Assembly (NCBI GenBank): GCA_964540165.1
Contig: CAZILU010000139.1
Location: forward strand, 1 to 7,807
Length of the DNA stretch: 7,807 nucleotides
DNA from: Mariniphaga sp964540165
Lineage (GTDB): Bacteria; Bacteroidota; Bacteroidia; Bacteroidales; Prolixibacteraceae
Reading direction: 5' to 3'
A program made the position numbers and the translations under genes. The notes under the pieces were generated by a model. The model had not been told where the DNA came from. It did not search any database and was given only the letters and a program-made list of their open reading frames with translations. Every line of letters begins with the position of its first letter. Within the stretch, counting starts at the first letter, position 1. This document shows, piece after piece, positions 6,003-7,807 of the stretch.

Positions 6003-6127
6003 GAAGCAGTGGTTGCATTCAGGATCAAAACATTGACCTTAAATGTCTGTTTTTATTGAATCGAATTGAACGTATTACCGGAATTTTTGTTATTATTGGA
6101 CTAAATTGAATTAAAAACCAGGAATAT

Positions 6128-6523
6128 ATGAATTACTATTTTAACACAATTATTAAAGGAAGATCGTTTGAAGAAGTGATTGATTTTGTGAAAGCTGAAC
6201 TGGAGCGGGAGGGATTTGGTGTTCCTTCCGATGTTAATATGCAGGGCACTTTTCAGGCGAAGTTAGGGATCTCCTACCGGAAGTACCGGATTTTGGGGGC
6301 CTGTGCTCCGGCATTTGCGCATCAGGCGATTGAGGAGGAGCGAAACATCGGTGTTTTGTTGCCGTGCAGTGTGGTGGTTCAGGAAGCCGGTGATCATGAT
6401 GTGGAGGTGGCTGTCATTGATCCTTTAACCGCCATGGCCATGGTAGATAATCCGTCTGTTCAGGAGGTTGCCACTGAAATTACCCGCCGCCTGGAGCGGG
6501 TGATTGACCGGTTGAATGGTTAA
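6128..6523 (+). CDS. DUF302 family protein
   Basis: This 131-residue protein has no signal peptide or membrane segment and matches the DUF302 family, small alpha/beta proteins of unknown biochemical role. Family features are visible in order: an N-terminal strand and helix with FEEVIDFVKAELEREGFGV (14-32), the YRILGACAP core (53-61), and VLLPCSVVVQE (76-86), then a VAVIDP strand (94-99). Cys59 and Cys80 occupy conserved positions and may lie close together in the fold. The length spans the whole domain. It begins a plus-strand cluster and its end overlaps the earliest start of the next gene by eight bases (ATGGTTAA), which points to cotranscription. DUF302 proteins often occur near redox or envelope genes, but a role here is not shown. 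The family call is good; no function is proposed. Confidence 0.9.
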   Translation: MNYYFNTIIKGRSFEEVIDFVKAELEREGFGVPSDVNMQGTFQAKLGISYRKYRILGACAPAFAHQAIEEERNIGVLLPCSVVVQEAGDHDVEVAVIDPLTAMAMVDNPSVQEVATEITRRLERVIDRLNG

Positions 6524-7184
6524 TTCAATCCCGATGCCATTGAATCATCCGCGGAATCGTTTTACGGTTCTCTTTTTGATCGTTTTTTACCTGGTCGGAT
6601 TAGCCGGATTTTTAATTCCGGACACCCGGGATCTCTTCATCCGCCTCATTCCAGTGGCGTTGTTGCTGAGTGCCGGAATTCTCATGGCGTACCACCGTCC
6701 GGGCTTCACGAAGCGTCAGCTTATCCTGTTCGGCGTTGTGTTTGTCACCTCCTTCCTGGTGGAGGCGGCAGGCGTTCAAACCGGTAAGATTTTCGGCATC
6801 TATCGGTATGGCGAGGGACTGGGATTTCAACTTTTAGAGACTCCGCTGATCATCGGCTTGAACTGGCTGATGCTGGTTTACTGTACCCGGGTCATCGTCG
6901 GGATGATCCCTATGCCTGTCGTCGTTCGCCTGTTGGGGGCTCCCTTGCTGATGGTTCTTTACGACCTGGTGATGGAGCATGTGGCACCGGCACTCGATAT
7001 GTGGAGCTGGCAGGGCGATGTGATCCCGCTACGCAACTACCTCTTTTGGTATCTGCTGGCCTTTATTTTTCACCTGCTGTTTCATATCTTCCGGATCAAC
7101 TACCTGAACCGGATGGCACTGCCCGTCTTCACCGTTCAACTTCTCTTTTTTGTTGCGTTGCTATTTTCGCTTAACCTTAACTGA
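6516..7184 (+). CDS. PF04240-type carotenoid biosynthesis membrane protein (CruF-like)
   Basis: This 222-residue integral membrane protein has about seven hydrophobic helices (near residues 15-34, 43-60, 68-86, 107-129, 136-156, 174-192, 200-220). Recognisable motifs are FLVEAAGVQTGKIFGIYRY (80-98), PLIIGLNWLML (110-120), the acidic YDLVMEHVAP (149-158) and NYLFWY (174-179). They fit the PF04240 family, which includes CruF, a C50 carotenoid hydratase of haloarchaea that adds water to carotenoid end groups. The bacterial members are mostly uncharacterised, so the reaction here is inferred only as carotenoid or polyprenoid-related. The start is ambiguous: ATG at 6516 overlaps the DUF302 gene by eight bases, while ATG at 6534 gives 216 residues and an 11-base gap. 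The acyltransferase gene follows after two bases, indicating an operon. Confidence 0.82.
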   Translation: MVNSIPMPLNHPRNRFTVLFLIVFYLVGLAGFLIPDTRDLFIRLIPVALLLSAGILMAYHRPGFTKRQLILFGVVFVTSFLVEAAGVQTGKIFGIYRYGEGLGFQLLETPLIIGLNWLMLVYCTRVIVGMIPMPVVVRLLGAPLLMVLYDLVMEHVAPALDMWSWQGDVIPLRNYLFWYLLAFIFHLLFHIFRINYLNRMALPVFTVQLLFFVALLFSLNLN

Positions 7185-7186
7185 TT

Positions 7187-7807
7187 ATGATTAAAGCCCG
7201 TCATCACTGGTTTGTCTATCCCTTTTTTCGCAGATACAGCCGATACCTGATCAACAGGCATTTCAGGAAGGTTTATCTTGATGGATCTTTTGAGGAGACC
7301 GACCGGCCGCTGTTGGTCATTGCCAACCATTTTAGCTGGTGGGACGGATTTTTCATCGACTGGCTCAATTATCACCGGCTGGATAAGCGGTATCACATTG
7401 CTCTGCAGGAAGAGACCTTTAAGAAGCATGGATATTTTGCCCTGACCGGAGCCTTTTCAATCCGCAGGAACTCCAAAAGCGTCATTGAATCGCTTACCTA
7501 TTGCCGCGATCTGTTAGCTGATCCCGAAAATCTGGTCGTATTTTTTCCGCAGGGGCGTTTTGAATCGCAATACCAGCGTCCGTTTCATTTTGAGCCGGGT
7601 ATTGAATGGCTGCTGAAGCGCATGGAGAGCGACTTCCGGCTGCTGTTTGTCGCGAACCAGGTGGAGTATTTCGATACGCCCGGGCCCTCTCTTTTTATCC
7701 ATTACCAGGCGTATGATCCGGCGGGACGAAGTTTGAAGGAGCTGGAGCAGGATTACAACCGTTTTTTTGTGGAGGCTGCAGAGAAGAATTTATCGATAAA
7801 GGGATTA
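7187..7807 (+). CDS. lysophospholipid-type acyltransferase (PlsC-like), cut by window end
   Basis: The frame opens with ATG at 7187, two bases after the previous stop, and stays open for 207 codons to the window edge, so the C terminus is missing. It contains the PlsC/LPLAT acyltransferase signature: IANHFSWWDG (45-54) supplies the HX4D catalytic pair, His48 and Asp53. GAFSIRRNSKS (88-98) matches the substrate-binding block, and FFPQGRFE (119-126) is the glycerol-phosphate binding block, with Gln in place of the usual Glu. Such membrane-associated enzymes transfer acyl chains to lysophosphatidate, other glycerolipids or, in some bacteria, glycosylated carotenoids. The coupling to a PF04240 gene makes a carotenoid or unusual-lipid acylation role reasonable, but a plain 1-acylglycerol-3-phosphate acyltransferase is not excluded. 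No strong N-terminal transmembrane helix is seen. Confidence 0.88.
   Translation, partial: MIKARHHWFVYPFFRRYSRYLINRHFRKVYLDGSFEETDRPLLVIANHFSWWDGFFIDWLNYHRLDKRYHIALQEETFKKHGYFALTGAFSIRRNSKSVIESLTYCRDLLADPENLVVFFPQGRFESQYQRPFHFEPGIEWLLKRMESDFRLLFVANQVEYFDTPGPSLFIHYQAYDPAGRSLKELEQDYNRFFVEAAEKNLSIKGL

Larger units (their letters stand above)
5818..6127. other. 310-base divergent intergenic region between asnB and the DUF302 gene
   Basis: No convincing gene is seen here. The half nearest asnB (5818-5950) is extremely AT-rich and holds the asnB promoter, an 11-base tandem duplication and a 12-base palindrome. The other half (5960-6127) is more mixed and contains an inverted repeat at 5972-6002. 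For the DUF302 gene the best plus-strand promoter candidate is AATTTTTG at 6082-6089, one mismatch from TANNTTTG but without a good upstream TTTG. AGGA at 6120-6123 is a weak ribosome binding site four bases before the ATG. Confidence 0.6.

Overview
The window reads like a chromosomal segment of a Bacteroidota bacterium, most likely order Bacteroidales. The evidence is a DUF4369-thioredoxin lipoprotein typical of that phylum, promoter-like sites of the Bacteroidota type (TTTG about 19 bases before TANNTTTG), few Shine-Dalgarno sequences, and coding regions near 50% G+C beside very AT-rich intergenic DNA. The genus cannot be named from the sequence alone.

Layout. Positions 1-252 hold an AT-rich, apparently frameshifted end of an unrecognised plus-strand gene. 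From 284 to 5817 every gene is on the minus strand. In transcription order they are asnB (glutamine-dependent asparagine synthetase), a TlpA-like thioredoxin lipoprotein, an EamA/DMT permease, fmt (methionyl-tRNA formyltransferase) and yjbQ. asnB has a good Bacteroidota-type promoter. The tlpA-like gene has a weaker one of its own and is tightly coupled to the permease gene (12 bases apart). From 6128 to the right edge the genes are on the plus strand: a DUF302 protein, a seven-helix PF04240 'carotenoid biosynthesis' membrane protein, and a lysophospholipid-type acyltransferase cut by the window end. These three overlap or nearly touch and look like one operon.

How the genes fit together. Most minus-strand genes are housekeeping: asparagine supply, initiator tRNA formylation, envelope thiol chemistry, and a YjbQ protein linked to thiamine phosphate synthesis. 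The plus-strand trio suggests the start of a membrane-lipid or carotenoid-modification locus continuing past the window.

The most unusual signal is a short hairpin-forming repeat present three times: twice in tandem (61-base period) between fmt and yjbQ, and once between asnB and the tlpA-like gene. All three copies share orientation, lie just 3' of a minus-strand gene, and contain on the plus strand an ATG opening a tiny reading frame beginning Met-Lys-Pro. I found no RNA genes, CRISPR array, insertion sequence or convincing new defence system.
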